A stretch of DNA of 64,000 nucleotides from Lycorma delicatula (lineage: Eukaryota; Arthropoda; Insecta; Hemiptera; Fulgoridae): contig NC_134461.1 of NCBI RefSeq assembly GCF_047948215.1, forward strand, positions 129,032,512-129,096,511, written 5' to 3'. Position numbers and translations under genes: made by a program. The notes beneath the pieces are model-generated. The model did not search any database and was not told where the DNA came from. It saw only the letters and a program-made list of their open reading frames with translations. This document shows, one piece after another, positions 23,575 through 34,859 of this stretch. How positions within the stretch are numbered: position 1 is the first letter of the stretch; each line of letters begins with the position of its first letter.

Positions 23575-24180
23575 AGTCGTTTGACTGATTTGATGATGCT
23601 CTTCATTATTTGCAGTTTTTACTGATCTTTTAATTTCACCATACTTACTCCATTCCACAGCCTGAATTACCTACTTTCTTTTTAATAATATTTCAGTCTT
23701 TGCTGCCTGTACAGTTTTTACCTTGCGTGGATCTTTATCAAAAAATGAATTGAACCCGGTTGTCTTAATACATAACCCACCGATCTACTTTGCCTCGTTT
23801 AAAAGATATTGCTAAAATGTATTTTTACTATAATGGAAATACAAATGCGCGGGTATTATACTTATCTACCTATTTAATTTTTAACATCCTCTTAGAAAAT
23901 CATATTTCTTAGGCCTGTATTCTTTTTCTTTCTGTTTTCCTAACGCTTGTTCTCCAGCCGTTTCTGTTTATTCTCCGTAATTCTAAGCGTTATACGGCAT
24001 ACGAGCATTTATTATTAATTCTTAGATCTCATTTGATATTAGCAGACTTTTGTTTTTTTTTTCATGAAAGTTTTCGTTTCTCATAACAATCTGCTTTTAC
24101 GTCTGCATTACTTCGATCATACTTTGTAATTTAACATCCTAAATGGTAAAATTGTACAACTTCGGGTAGAAGCTATCAGA
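23575..24180 (-). pseudogene. Highly decayed LINE 3' half
   Basis: The plus strand at 23575-23605 (CGTTTGACTGATTTGATGAT) matches the conserved 3' terminal block of the LINE at 1.86 kb. Further up, the minus strand reads a YHLG..IT...RSNADVKADCYE segment (about 24175-24080) and IK-DLRINNKCSYAV (about 24050-23990). These correspond to the YLGS-x-IT and DLRI-x-KC region of RTE-like reverse transcriptases. Numerous stops and frameshifts are present. Confidence 0.5.
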
Positions 24181-25004
24181 ATCACTCTATGTGTAAACGA
24201 ATTAATAAATCGTTCGATGGAATTATTTAATTAAGTTTAAATGAGAAATACAAAGCAAATTTTGTCGTCTTCTTGGATTTCATATATGCAAGGAGGAACG
24301 ACTGTTATTTTGAAAAAGAATTAATTAAAGTTAACAAAAATGCAAGTGTATATATGAAAAATCAAAATGTAATACAACATTTATAAAAGATATTCAGCTG
24401 ACCAGTTACTGAATATGTTTAAGAAAGCGCTGATGTCAGAGTTTATCCGTATAATACATTCAACTCATGGGCATAGATCAACAAAAAACTTCGGCATGGT
24501 TTACCTCATAATAATACATTATACAATAATATCAGTATAATATTATACTTTAGTTTCTTTAAAATACTGTATATTGTAAAATTAAATGCAGGAAAATCGC
24601 CTATCCAACGAAATAGAAAGGTACCAATGGACTAGATCGATGATGAACGTAGTATTCTAGAAAAGTTAAAATTTAAATTGCATACTATTTTTTTTTAAAT
24701 TATCTAAAGATAAAGCTTTAATTTTTAATTCATTTTTAATTGAAAAATTATTATCATCTATTTATCTTTTTATATCGTGTCCGGGCGATACTAACGGGAA
24801 AGCGTTTTTTGCCCTGAAAACAAAAAAAATTATTTTGTGTTTTATAACAAATATAAATTGAAAATTATACATATAAAAATAAAATTCAGTACCTTGCTTT
24901 TCAATTATTTACAGTTAATTACTTGAAATTCGAAAAAAAATGTTCCAAAGATTGCTGAAAATAATGCTGAAAAACAACTAGGATTAATTATTATAAATTA
25001 AAAA
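24181..25004. other. AT-rich non-coding stretch
   Basis: Nothing recognised. Short inverted A/T tracts occur near 24500-24560. Confidence 0.5.
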
Positions 25005-25705
25005 AATCTTATATGGGCACCACGTGATTTCCTTGCACGCCTATGAAGTTACATTTACACTTTTTTTTTTTTAATGAAAAGTACATAAAATTTTATTTCA
25101 TTAATAACTTCTGATATTTTTTCAGTTTTTTTAATTTTTATTGTTATTATTGAATTATTATTTATCGTAATTTTTTTTCTATAATCAGAGATTGATTAAC
25201 AAATCAATATATTTAAATTAAAAAAAGAAAAAGGTAAAAAAAAAGAAGACAAAGTCTGATTCGAACCGATGTGCCTTCCCCTAAGATCCAAATATTTCAT
25301 TAATCAAAATTTTATTGGCTATAACTCTGGAACCAGTGAAAATAAGTACCACTTATCGTTGAAAATCTCCCAATAAGGGCTTGTTATTGCAGTTAATAAA
25401 AAGTCCAAAATCCAATTGTTTTGGATTTTGGGCATTTTTTGAACATTTTTTGTTCAGTCAATCGCAATCAAAAGGGGAATGCACCTAAATTACAATAACT
25501 ATCAAAACTGTCCTAAATTCAAAATTTCAACATCCTACGGCTTATCGTTTTTGAGTTATGCGAGATACATCCGTACGTACGTACATACATACGGCGTCAG
25601 ATGTGACGCCGAAACTGGTCAAAATGGATATTTCCGTTGAAATCTGAAAACCGAAATTTTTCGCGGTCACAATGCTTTCTTTAATTCGTGTAAGGAAGTA
25701 AAAAT
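25005..25705 (-). repeat. Family R dispersed repeat, copy 1
   Basis: Reverse-oriented relative to the copies at 34.96 and 63.2 kb. Shared blocks include CACCACGTGATTTCCTTGCA, a phrase ending CATTAATAACTTCTGATATT, CCGATGTGCC, ACTTATCGTTGAAAATCTC, and CATCCTACGGCTTATCG. It holds the conserved CCAAAATCCAA...TTGGATTTTGG hairpin (25410-25436) and an extra perfect 8-bp hairpin at 25592-25611. No protein is encoded. It looks like a non-autonomous element or satellite-like repeat. Confidence 0.8.
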
Positions 25706-27250
25706 AATAAATAAACTAATTAAGTGGGTTCTGCGATAATACGGTTCCCGGGTTTTATTAATCTCAAGAAACCCGGTTACATAACTTTTTTAAATTTAAA
25801 ATATTCAAATACATCATTAATGTTTTTTTTTCTTAGTATTTTATAAATTTAGTAATCTATGAATATTTGTAGAATTAATGTAATTAGGTAAAGTTAAAAA
25901 GTTACAGAATTATTGAAAAAATTTGTTTAGAAAAGAGAATGCTGTTTACACAAGGAAAGGTATCTAAGAATAGAAGAAAAAGTAATAATTAGGTGGTAGT
26001 AATGTGAATGAGAGGTCACGTCAAATAAAAAAGAGGATGTGCGAAGAACGGTAAGGTCAACGTCCGCTTAGGCGGCCTAGCGTATACTTAGAGAAAATTG
26101 TTATAAATTTTTTATATATTACTTCCAGTAACTAGGCGCATTAATATTATTTCTTTTTAACGACTTACATAATAAATTTGCGAATAATTTTTAATTAATT
26201 AATTTTTTTTATAAAAATTAAATAGTAATCAATTATATTGCCGCTACTACATCTCCCAGCTTCATTATTTATCTTTTAACAGAATATTCTGCCGTTTAAT
26301 AAAGAAGTATAATGTAGGTAGGATTTTCCTCTAGGATTAGTGTACATGTGATCGCTGCTGCTATTTGATTATACAGATTTTTGTTTAGAAATACATTCCT
26401 TCTAATTAATATTAATAAAATTCATTATTACTAGAAATTTAGGTGCCCAGTATTAGAAAAATAATAGAGATATAAATGATGATAATACAATAAGAATCGA
26501 TTTTTTTTATTTATTTAAAGCATTTTTTCAGTTCATTCTTGATAGTAGAACCAATAAATTTAAACTTCTTACACCGATTACATTTTTGTTTCATATAATT
26601 GCTGTTACGTGACGTTACATTAACGTATTCTCTTAGAGATACAAACACTTTGTTATTAACTTGCAGGGCAACTTTCTTCGCACTATTAGAACGTATACGT
26701 GACGTATAATCGCATTTAATGCTTCCTTACATACACATATAAAATACAAAATATTTGACTTCAGTTAGAATTATTATATTTTTAATTTAATTAAAAACTA
26801 TTTTCAAAAAGAGCTTACAAGTTACAAGTTTAGCACTCTTATTGACGTAACAATCCAATAGATGTTAATGTTGTATAATTAAATATAATGTACACTTACA
26901 CAATATTCTTACATAAACTAGCCCGTCCGTATAATCCCCATAATTGTATAATAGAATCCGTTATTTCATAGAATAACTGAAATTGTCATAAAAATGTATA
27001 TTTTATTACGTGTAACCTAGTTATTCTAAAGAACATCGTAAAGACTTTGTTAAAATACTGTGTGTAACCGACAGTGTTTTTAAGCGTTTAGATAAACCCT
27101 ACTGTTTCTTTTTACTAGTTTATTTGTTTTTATATTTGTACATTTTGCAATTAATTAGAAAACTGATTTATTTTTCTGTAAAAAGTCCAGAATATACGTA
27201 ATAAAAATAATAAGCGCATTAATAAGTACACATAATTAATCAATTTTATC

Positions 27251-27283
<33 letters not shown>

Positions 27284-28473
27284 CGCAAGAATGTAACAAG
27301 AAAAAATAGAAATAATAATTATATCCGACATAATATAAAACAAAAATATATATACAGATTGTTCAGAAAGTATGGAAAAATAACTTTTCATAAATTATAC
27401 GTACGAGCAGAAAAATGAAATTAAATAAATGATCCTGCCTTGAACCGATCTATTTTTCGGTTTAGATCACTATATCAAGCTCTCAGGAGATCCCGTGGGA
27501 GGCCAACGCAAACATTTTAAATAGAGAGGGTAAATTGGTGTACATCATTTTGTAGGCCACTGACAAACAAAACTTTTAACGTAAAATACTTCGGGTTACG
27601 ATAATCTTAAAAATGGCGGTCATTTAATATTTTTCATAGCTAGTTTATAAAGCGATCAACAGTAACAGTGGACCAAGAAAGTGATTTTACGTTGAAAAAT
27701 AAATTGTTTTGAAGAAGGAAAATTTAACTCTATTTTTTAGCGTTTCACTGTTTAAGAGTACTTAAACCACTCTTCTAACTAACTATAAAAAATATTAAAC
27801 GTTTTCCGTTTTTTTCGTAATCCGAAGGTTTTAGTCAATTTTTTAATTTATTTTTAAATGGATTTGTGACAACCCGTTAAACAAACATTTATTTACAAAT
27901 TGTATACAAAATATTTGTAATTATTATTGTGTAGTTTGTTATAGGGATGGTAAAATATTAGGTTATGCTAAATATTTTTTTTTTAAATTGTGAACGAAAA
28001 AATTTCAGTTATATTTAACATCTTAGAACAACAAATTTTTTCGTACAAGCTTGACATTTTTGATAAGATGATTTCCATTTATTAAGATATTGACGACATT
28101 AAATTACAAGCATATTTCTTTCTTTCCTGTTTATCCGCTCTTCAGTATTAATCGCGAAATTTTTTTTTAAATCGTTCTCTTATTCAAAAGTATCAAATAC
28201 ATGGATTCCAACCGATATTGGAGGTTATCAATAATTCTGATGACATTTTATAGCTAATTATTAGTATACATATTTGTTTAAGGACGAAGCCGAGAAATTT
28301 ATGCGTTTCGTTGCCGCTTTATTTTACAGTGCTGCATTGAATTTTTCGACGCACAAATTAATTTAAATGTATATCATACACTGTGTAATAATGTATTGAT
28401 AACTAACAAAGCTATGCATATCGGCCAAATCTCCCACTTTGATTCTTTATTTGTTTTCAAAACATCCGGTAAG
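25706..28473. other. Long AT-rich stretch without a recognised gene
   Basis: It contains an (AAT)n array at 27251-27282. At about 27352 a TA is followed by CAGATTGTTCAGAAAGTATGG, which looks like a transposon terminus, but I could not find its partner. No coding trace was seen. Confidence 0.45.
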
Positions 28474-28499
28474 TATATATATATATATATATATATATA
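28474..28499. repeat. (TA)n, left flank of Tc1-like element
   Basis: Pure TA dinucleotide run ending exactly at the first base of the element's inverted repeat. It continues on the other side at 29822, so the element sits inside one original TA array. Confidence 0.95.
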
Positions 28500-29818
28500 C
28501 AGAGTGTCCCATATTAAACGCAACCCAACCTTATATTGGTAGGTATTGAAATAATAAAAAGGCATGTGTAAATGTAAATGTAATTTTTATTATTACCATC
28601 CATTACTTTACATTTAGAGTAAATGTTGGAAGTGGCCGCCATCTTCTTGAATACAAGCTCAATTCTTTTTACAGCATTTCTTGCAACTTTTTTCAAAACT
28701 TTTGGCTGGATATTTAATACAGCTTGTTCAATATTGACTTTCAATCGTTCAAATGTTCGTGGTTTGTTGCTGTAGGCTTTTTCTTTGAGGTAACCCCGTA
28801 GAAAAAAATCCGCCGCAGTCAAATCTGGAGATCTTGGTGGCCACAAGCCTCGACCGATAACACGATTACCAAAGAATTCCTCGACGAAATCAGAAGTTGA
28901 ACCTGCGTAGTGCGATGTCGCACCGTCATGTTGTAGCCGGCAGTGTCTGTCTTCCTCTTCCAAGAGTGCGATGAACCGAAATAAAATATCCTGATATCGT
29001 TCTGCGTTAATGGTGTACTCGAAAAAAATAGGACCGATTATTTTCTACCGCGATATCGTGCACCACACGCCCGACTTCTGCGGGTGTAATTGTTTTTCGT
29101 GATAAACGTGGGGATTTTCAGCGCTCCAAATTCTACTGTTTTGGCTGTTTACGTAGCCGTCCTAAAACCGTGCTTCATCTGTGAAAAATAACGAATCCAT
29201 AACATTAATTCCCTGACGCAGAAATCGACGGAACCGTTGAAAATATTGTAGCCGTTTGTTGGGCTCAAGAAGTCGATGAACCGTTTGAATGCGATAAGGT
29301 CGTAATTGGAATCGTTTGGTCGCCTGATGAACTGTTGATTTAGACAAATTAATTTCAGCAGACAAACGTCTGATCGATTTATTTGGCGAGGCGAGTAATC
29401 GGTCTTTGATTTCAGTGAATGTATCTGTATTCAACACTGACGCAGATCTTTTGTGTTCCTTGTTATTAACAGAACCGGTTTCTCTAAATTTTGCAACTGA
29501 CCTTAATACTGATGTTTTGTTAGGAGCTGGTTTATCTGTGTACTTATGGCGAAACAAATCTTGCACTGCAACTACTGATTTCGTACTGAAGTACGACTCA
29601 ACAATGTAAACACGTTCATCTAGCGAAAACACCATCTTGTCTTTAGTAATACACTGAACGTTATGATTGCATTGTTGTTACTATCGGTAGTGTTCTACTT
29701 CGTCGCCGCGATGTTCAGATGTTGGACGAGTCCATTTCAGTAACGAGTAGGGGAGTAAGCTTGACTTTTGAAATTTCATGGATGAGTGATTGATGGGTTG
29801 CGTTTTATATGGGACACC

Positions 29819-29821
<3 letters not shown>
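28500..29821 (-). mobile_element. Complete Tc1/mariner-superfamily element in a TA microsatellite
   Basis: A 1,322-bp element with 28-bp imperfect terminal inverted repeats (26 of 28 matching). The left end begins CAGAGTGTCCCATATTAAAC and the right end on the minus strand begins CAGGGTGTCCCATATAAAAC. TA dinucleotides flank both sides, as expected for TA-target insertion, although the surrounding TA array hides the exact duplication. Both ends and the whole transposase frame length are present, so this is the best preserved DNA transposon in the window. Confidence 0.93.
28514..29635 (-). pseudogene. Transposase of the 28.5-kb element, two in-frame stops
   Basis: One frame of 374 codons runs from Met at 29635 to 28514. 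It is interrupted only by two TAG codons, at 29162-29164 (immediately after FTDEARF) and 29045-29047 (after GVWCTISR). The N-terminus MVFSLDERVYIVESYF opens a paired helix-turn-helix region (SIRRLSAEINLSKSTVHQ about residue 90). Catalytic residues are visible: Asp of FTDEARF, Asp of LQHDGATSHYAG, and Asp of SPDLTAADFFLRGYLKE, with about 38 residues between the last two. The C-terminus reads into the left inverted repeat. The transposase would cut and paste its own DNA in the nucleus. Two stop codons with all else intact imply recent death or trans-mobilisation. Confidence 0.9.

Positions 29822-29899
<78 letters not shown>
29822..29899. repeat. (TA)n, right flank
   Basis: About 78 bases of uninterrupted TA between the Tc1-like element and the 3' end of mariner-4. 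The open frames here encode Ile-Tyr repeats and are artefacts. Confidence 0.95.
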
Positions 29900-29901
<2 letters not shown>

Positions 29902-30008
29902 CATTATCAGAAAATCGTAGCAGAATTATCTGCTCCGTAGAAGTAAATTTTATTTGGTACAAAAACTTACATCTTTTTTTCCACGTATTCACCAATTACT
30001 GTAACATA

Positions 30009-31337
30009 ATGAAGTCTGTTCAGAAAATAACCAACTTTATTTTTTTAATCTTTATTATTAACTTTACAGATTATTGGTCCATGTTCCCTTGAAAGTACTT
30101 CCCTTCTCTAATCACAAATTTTCCCAGCGATGTTTCCACTTAGGGAAGCAGTTCTGAATAGTTTCATTTTAAATTGCCTTTAAGGTCCGTCATGAATTTG
30201 CATTAATGTCATCAGTAGTCTCAAAATGTCGTCTTCTCATCGTTGATTTTAATTTCGGAAATAAGAAAAATTCGCAAAGAGCCTGTCTGGCGAGTAGGAA
30301 GGCCAAGAGAGGACAGTTATCTGAATTTTGGCACAAAACTGACCGATTGAAAAAGGTGAGTGTGCGGGCGCATCGTCATGCTGAAGGAACCATGAGTAGT
30401 CTCGCCACAACCCTGCTCTTTTTTGACGGATTTTTTCACGTAACCGTTGTAAAACGCCTTGACAGTACGCACGGTTCACTGTTTCACCTTGAAACAAGAA
30501 TTCAAAACGCACGATTCCAATAAAATCGAAAAAACGGAGAGCATCACTTTGACATCGGATAGAGACTGACGTGCTTTCTTGGGGCATAGAGATCCTTTGC
30601 CGATCCATTGTGATGATTGAACTTTTGTCTTGATGCCGTAGTCGTAAACCCGGCTTTCATCTCCCGTTACGATCCTTTGCGTGAATGTTTGATCGTCATC
30701 GGCTTGTTGAAGAAGTTACCGACAAACGTCCACTCTATGTTCTTTCTTCTGATCGGTCATCAAACGAGGAAAAAACTTCCTGCAAATCGATTGGTGTTCA
30801 ATTTTTCAGGCAAAATGTCACGGCACGATCCGATCGAGATGCTAACTTCTTCTGCAAGTTTTCTGACAGTCGACCGGCGATTTATACGCATCAGATCGTT
30901 GATTTTCTGAACGCGGGTGTCATCGTTTGAAGTCGAAGGCGTTTCTGGTCGACGGTCATCTTCAATCGACTGACGACCACTTTTAAATCGTGAAAACCAT
31001 TCGTAACATTGCGTACGAAGCAGAACATCGTCTCTGTAAGCTTGTTTCAAAAGTTTAAACGTTTCTTTGAGAGTTTTTCCCAGCTTCATGTAAAATTTTA
31101 CGTTGTATCGTTGCCCTCGAAAATCGCACATTACAAAAATAGCTACTAACACAGTAACACGCAAATACATCGCACTTAAATAAAAATGACACGAAACCTA
31201 AACGAAATATCAACAATCCAAGAACATTTGGTTACAGAGGAGATTGTGCGGAATACAATGCTGTAAAACCGCAGGTTACTAAATATCTCCATCGGCGAAT
31301 AATTAAAAATGTTTTGTTATTTTCTGAACAGACCTCG
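30009..31337 (-). mobile_element. Mariner-3, complete but dead, nested in mariner-4
   Basis: About 1.33 kb bounded by inverted repeats: GTCTGTTCAGAAAATAAC at 30014-30031 and its exact complement at 31316-31333. The matches extend a few imperfect bases outward. TA dinucleotides lie at both edges (30007-30008 and 31338-31339). Removing the element and one TA rejoins a continuous mariner-4 frame across the site, which independently confirms the insertion boundaries and TA duplication. Confidence 0.92.
30070..31170 (-). pseudogene. Mariner-3 transposase pseudogene
   Basis: Minus strand. N-terminal helix-turn-helix segment: KFYMKLGKTLKETFKLLK, then CYEWFSRFKSGRQSIEDD (about 31110-30970), then RKLAEEVSISIGSC (about 30850). 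The first catalytic box survives as DESRVYDYGIKTKVQSSQW (about 30660). The second reads LQHDDAPAHS (about 30380), with Asp present. The third region is YSPDRLFANFSYF, frame-shifted so that the last Asp is lost. The C-terminal KWKHRWEKFVIREGKYFQG-like block and a stop near 30080 complete it. Several frameshifts inactivate it. The family is mariner. Confidence 0.88.
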
Positions 31338-32342
31338 TATTTGTCCAACTGGAATAGTTTAGTCACTTCGTCAATGAAGAATGCTGGCTGCCTTTTCTTG
31401 ACACACCACTTAACTGCGTCCTTCAGTTCATCACCCGTGATGAAATTAATATCCTCAATGTTCCTGTTTTAGTGTTGAACGAAGTAAAAACGCAGGACGT
31501 CAAAACCAAATCAGTGCAGAGGGTGTGAAATAGATACAATTTTCAAATTCACAAGAGCTTCGGCGGTTGCACGCGATGTGTATCTTCGAGTATTATCATG
31601 TAGTAGAGTTATCGGCTCTGTGGGTTGTCTAAAACGATATACACATCCCCTTAAATATTTTAACGTCTCTTGTATCGTACATAACTTACGCCGATCCGGT
31701 TTCCGGGTAGACGGTCGTATATGCAGGTCTGAAATCTTAGAACACTGCCAAAATAACTATTTTGCAAAAGGTTGTGTTTAAGATTTTTATATTGGCGATC
31801 CACAGTTCCGGTATTCCATGCTCTGCCGTTCTTCTTCTGGGTCGTAATGATGCCTTAGTTTCTTTCCCCGTTAAAATATCGAAAAGGAAGTCATCTCCCT
31901 TGACACGATAACGATTAAAATTATTTCACAACTTTCCTTTCGTTTGTTTTTTTCTATGAGTTGCGTGTCACCCACCCCGAAAAAACTTTAGGAAGCCCAG
32001 TTGTGCAACAATATTCTCAACTCGTACTTCAAATTTCCCTTTTGGGTTGTAGTGCGTTATTGTTTGATGCTACGGTCATTTTGACTCGATCTATCGACCT
32101 CCTTTTGATGTTTCTCATCGGTTGCAGAAATCGATTGACTACTTCGATGTTGATCCTCAATATTTGCTTTACCACCTTCTGATGTACAGAATTTTATTTT
32201 CCATCTAATTATAGTATTAATATTACCAATTTAATCACCGTAAATTACTTTTAGACGACATTGAATTTCACTGAAGGTCATTTTTACCGCTGTAAAAATT
32301 CAGTTGTTTTAGCAGTCTTGACATAATAGGAGTATACATATA

Positions 32343-33270
32343 CAGTAATCCTTCGTTTAACGCGGTTAATCGGTTCCACAGAAACTTCGCGTTAAACGAG
32401 TCTCGCATTACATACAAAAAGGGGTTATATTCTGAAGCCTATTTATTTTTTTTTCATTACAGAAACAAAATAAAATATGAAAAAAGAAAATTTTTTAATT
32501 TAAATTAGAAAATTAACTTAAAAAAACAAAAAATAACTTAATATGATAATATAAAAATTAAAAACTAAACTTCCATTTCATTTTATATGTATACAATCGT
32601 ATATGCTACAGATAAGACTGAGAGCATTTTTAGTTCTCATCGCTGTCTTCGAGAATAACATTTCATATGTTGTATTTATTTAGCAACGGTCATATATCTT
32701 CGTCACTTGATATCTGGACGTCTTTTGTAGGATAATCATGACATAGCTTCGGTTAGTTTAGTTATCAAGAAATCAGTAATAAGACTTTGCAAATCGCAGT
32801 GCTGCAATTTTTTATTAAGTTCATAGATAATATGCTGCTAAACAAATATTCAGTTTTCTTGCAACATTTTCCAGAGAACTTTGTTGAGGGATCACTTTTG
32901 GTAAAACAGCTGGCTATTTTTCTCGCTAAAATTAAACCTTCTGCTAATTTTTGCGACCAAATTCTTTTACAGGCACATCAAAATTAGAATCTTCGATACT
33001 ATCACCGTCATTTGCATTTAGTTCAATCACATATTTGGATTTATTTCGCACTTTAGTTTCATCTAGTAATTGCAACAGTTCATCCTCATTTAAATCAGCT
33101 TTTCTTTTTTAATTAATTTAAAAATGTTGTCTTCAACCGTATCGCAAAAGCCCTCTCCATCCAAAGTGCGTGTATCATATATTATACGACTTAATTTGTT
33201 GTCGACTTGATTTATGGAATTTTGGTCAAGACGGCTTCAGGCTGCAGTGAAATATTATATTGACCTATAT
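32343..33270 (-). pseudogene. Pogo/Tigger-like element remnant, C-terminal part
   Basis: At 32343 the sequence CAGTAATCCTTCGTTTAACG begins a terminal region containing a perfect 12-bp inverted repeat (TCGTTTAACGCG 32353-32364 with 32388-32399). This is the style of pogo/Tigger ends. On the minus strand a frame reads DGEGFCDTVEDNIFKLIKK, then ADLNEDELLQLLDETK, then a phosphorylation-rich acidic segment ending DDSIEDSNFD-like, and LILARKIASCF (about 33160-32870). That layout resembles the acidic tail after the DDE domain of Tigger/jerky-type transposases. The DNA-binding and catalytic domains and the second terminus are missing. Confidence 0.55.
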
Positions 33271-34859
33271 TGTATTGTATGGTTTATTTTAACTGTAAGA
33301 GTCTATCGTGATTATGTGCTCGGAGTCTACCTACCAGGGCAAAAAAGGGTTACTACCTTCGAGTGCAAAGGGTTTTAAAGGGTTTTTTCAACTGTAATTT
33401 GAAACTGAAACGTAATTTTATCTCGACGAAAAAACTCTTTTAAAATACTTACCGCTGCAGAGGAATGTACTCTAATAAATATGTTCAAGATAACTTAGAC
33501 AACTGCTGTTAAGATTGATGTTTGTAAGTCGGTGATTAACCAGCTATCTGCGTTAGATTTGTACCTGGCTTGTATCGGCACAAAATATTTAATCTTACTT
33601 TTAATTTTTAAATATAATTTCATCCCCAAATTTATGTATGTATGGTTGTTATATTAATATTCTTCAAAGAAATATACGAATTTATTATTGAATGTTTTAA
33701 TAACCATTCCTAACTGAAATATAAATTATAAATTAAATTAAATTATAATATAAATTATAAATATAAATTAAATAGCCGCTAATTGAATAACAGTTGATAC
33801 ATAAACGCCAAGACCGGACGAAAACTATGAGAAACGGTTAATTTACCAGGCAATTAGTTGGATATTTTTCAAACTTTATTTTGCTTGATTTCAAAATAAG
33901 TAAAATGGTCTTGGGTTAGAATGTTATAAAAAAAATGTTTTACTTCAGATTTACGAAAAAAAAGATTAATTCCGAAATAAAATTATGTACGTACAGTTAA
34001 TAATAAAGTTAATAAAAAATGATCGTTTCAACATTTTTTATTATTATTATTTAAGCGGGCGATAAAGTTTAAAATTTATCGGCAAAGATATAAAGCGAAA
34101 AGCGTAGCTTTGAAAATTTATTTGGCACTAGAGAGATAAAGAATAAAGCCGCAGCTTTATTTAAATTAATTTTGAAGTCAACCGAATCGTATTTTAATTA
34201 TTATAAGTAACATACAAATATTATTCCTGCTTTGTAGGCTATATCTTTGACCGTTTTATAGAATTACTTTTTTTATATGAAATAACTACGTACGTGAAAG
34301 TATGTTTATGTATATTCTCGTCTGGAGAATAGTTTAATATTCTGGGACTTCCTCAAGTATAAGTTTTTAAGTATATTTTATAAAATCTATTTAATTTAAG
34401 TAATGAAAAATCAAATTAAATTTTTAAAAATCCATTTTTATTGAAGATTAAACAAAAAAAATTCTTGCGCGCGCGCATAAACACACACTTTATGAAAATT
34501 CATATAGTTAAGTGAAAAGGTGAATCTAATTATCAAATAATTTTTGGAAATTTGTGATTTATTTTCTAATTTACGTTTGACTGATTTTAATGAAATAGAA
34601 AAATATATTAAAAAACATAATACGAATCCAACCGTTTTAGATACCAAAATTTCAATGAACAGGTAGAAAATAGCAAAGATAGATACTAAGAACGTATTTT
34701 AAAATAATAAAAATAACGGAAGTAGAAACTCAATATAAAGAAGTTTTATTTTACTTTGAAGCGCCTTAATAAAACGACTCGTGTACAGGAATAAGTGCTC
34801 AAAGAATTCTAATTAACGTCTTTTTGTGTGACCTATTTCGTTGCAATTTTCATATATAT
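33271..34859. other. AT-rich stretch without a recognised gene
   Basis: It contains simple AAATTATAAATTA-type tandem sequence at about 33720-33775. The antisense frame at 34438-34647 is unrecognised. No element termini were seen. Confidence 0.5.

Larger units (their letters stand above)
29900..32335 (-). pseudogene. Mariner-4 transposase pseudogene, interrupted by mariner-3
   Basis: Minus strand. Blocks in order are a YGD-like N-terminal segment (about 32265), SAKVDR-like SSQNDRSIKQ (about 32080), HHYDPEEERQSMEYR (about 31830, the region after the first catalytic Asp; the GDET box reads GKET, so that Asp is lost), LLHDNTRRYTSRATAEALV (about 31610-31560, second Asp kept), and DELKDAVKWCVKKRQPAFFI (about 31425-31370). 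At LDK (31340) the frame is cut by mariner-3 and resumes on its other side as YVTVIGEYVEKKM and a stop (about 30008-29970), a normal mariner C-terminus. The YSPDLAPSD box is destroyed. The 3' end borders the TA array. Confidence 0.82.

Noticed and set aside
29681..30092. Open frames with long Ile-Tyr runs
   Set aside because: Artefacts of the TA dinucleotide array beside the Tc1-like element.
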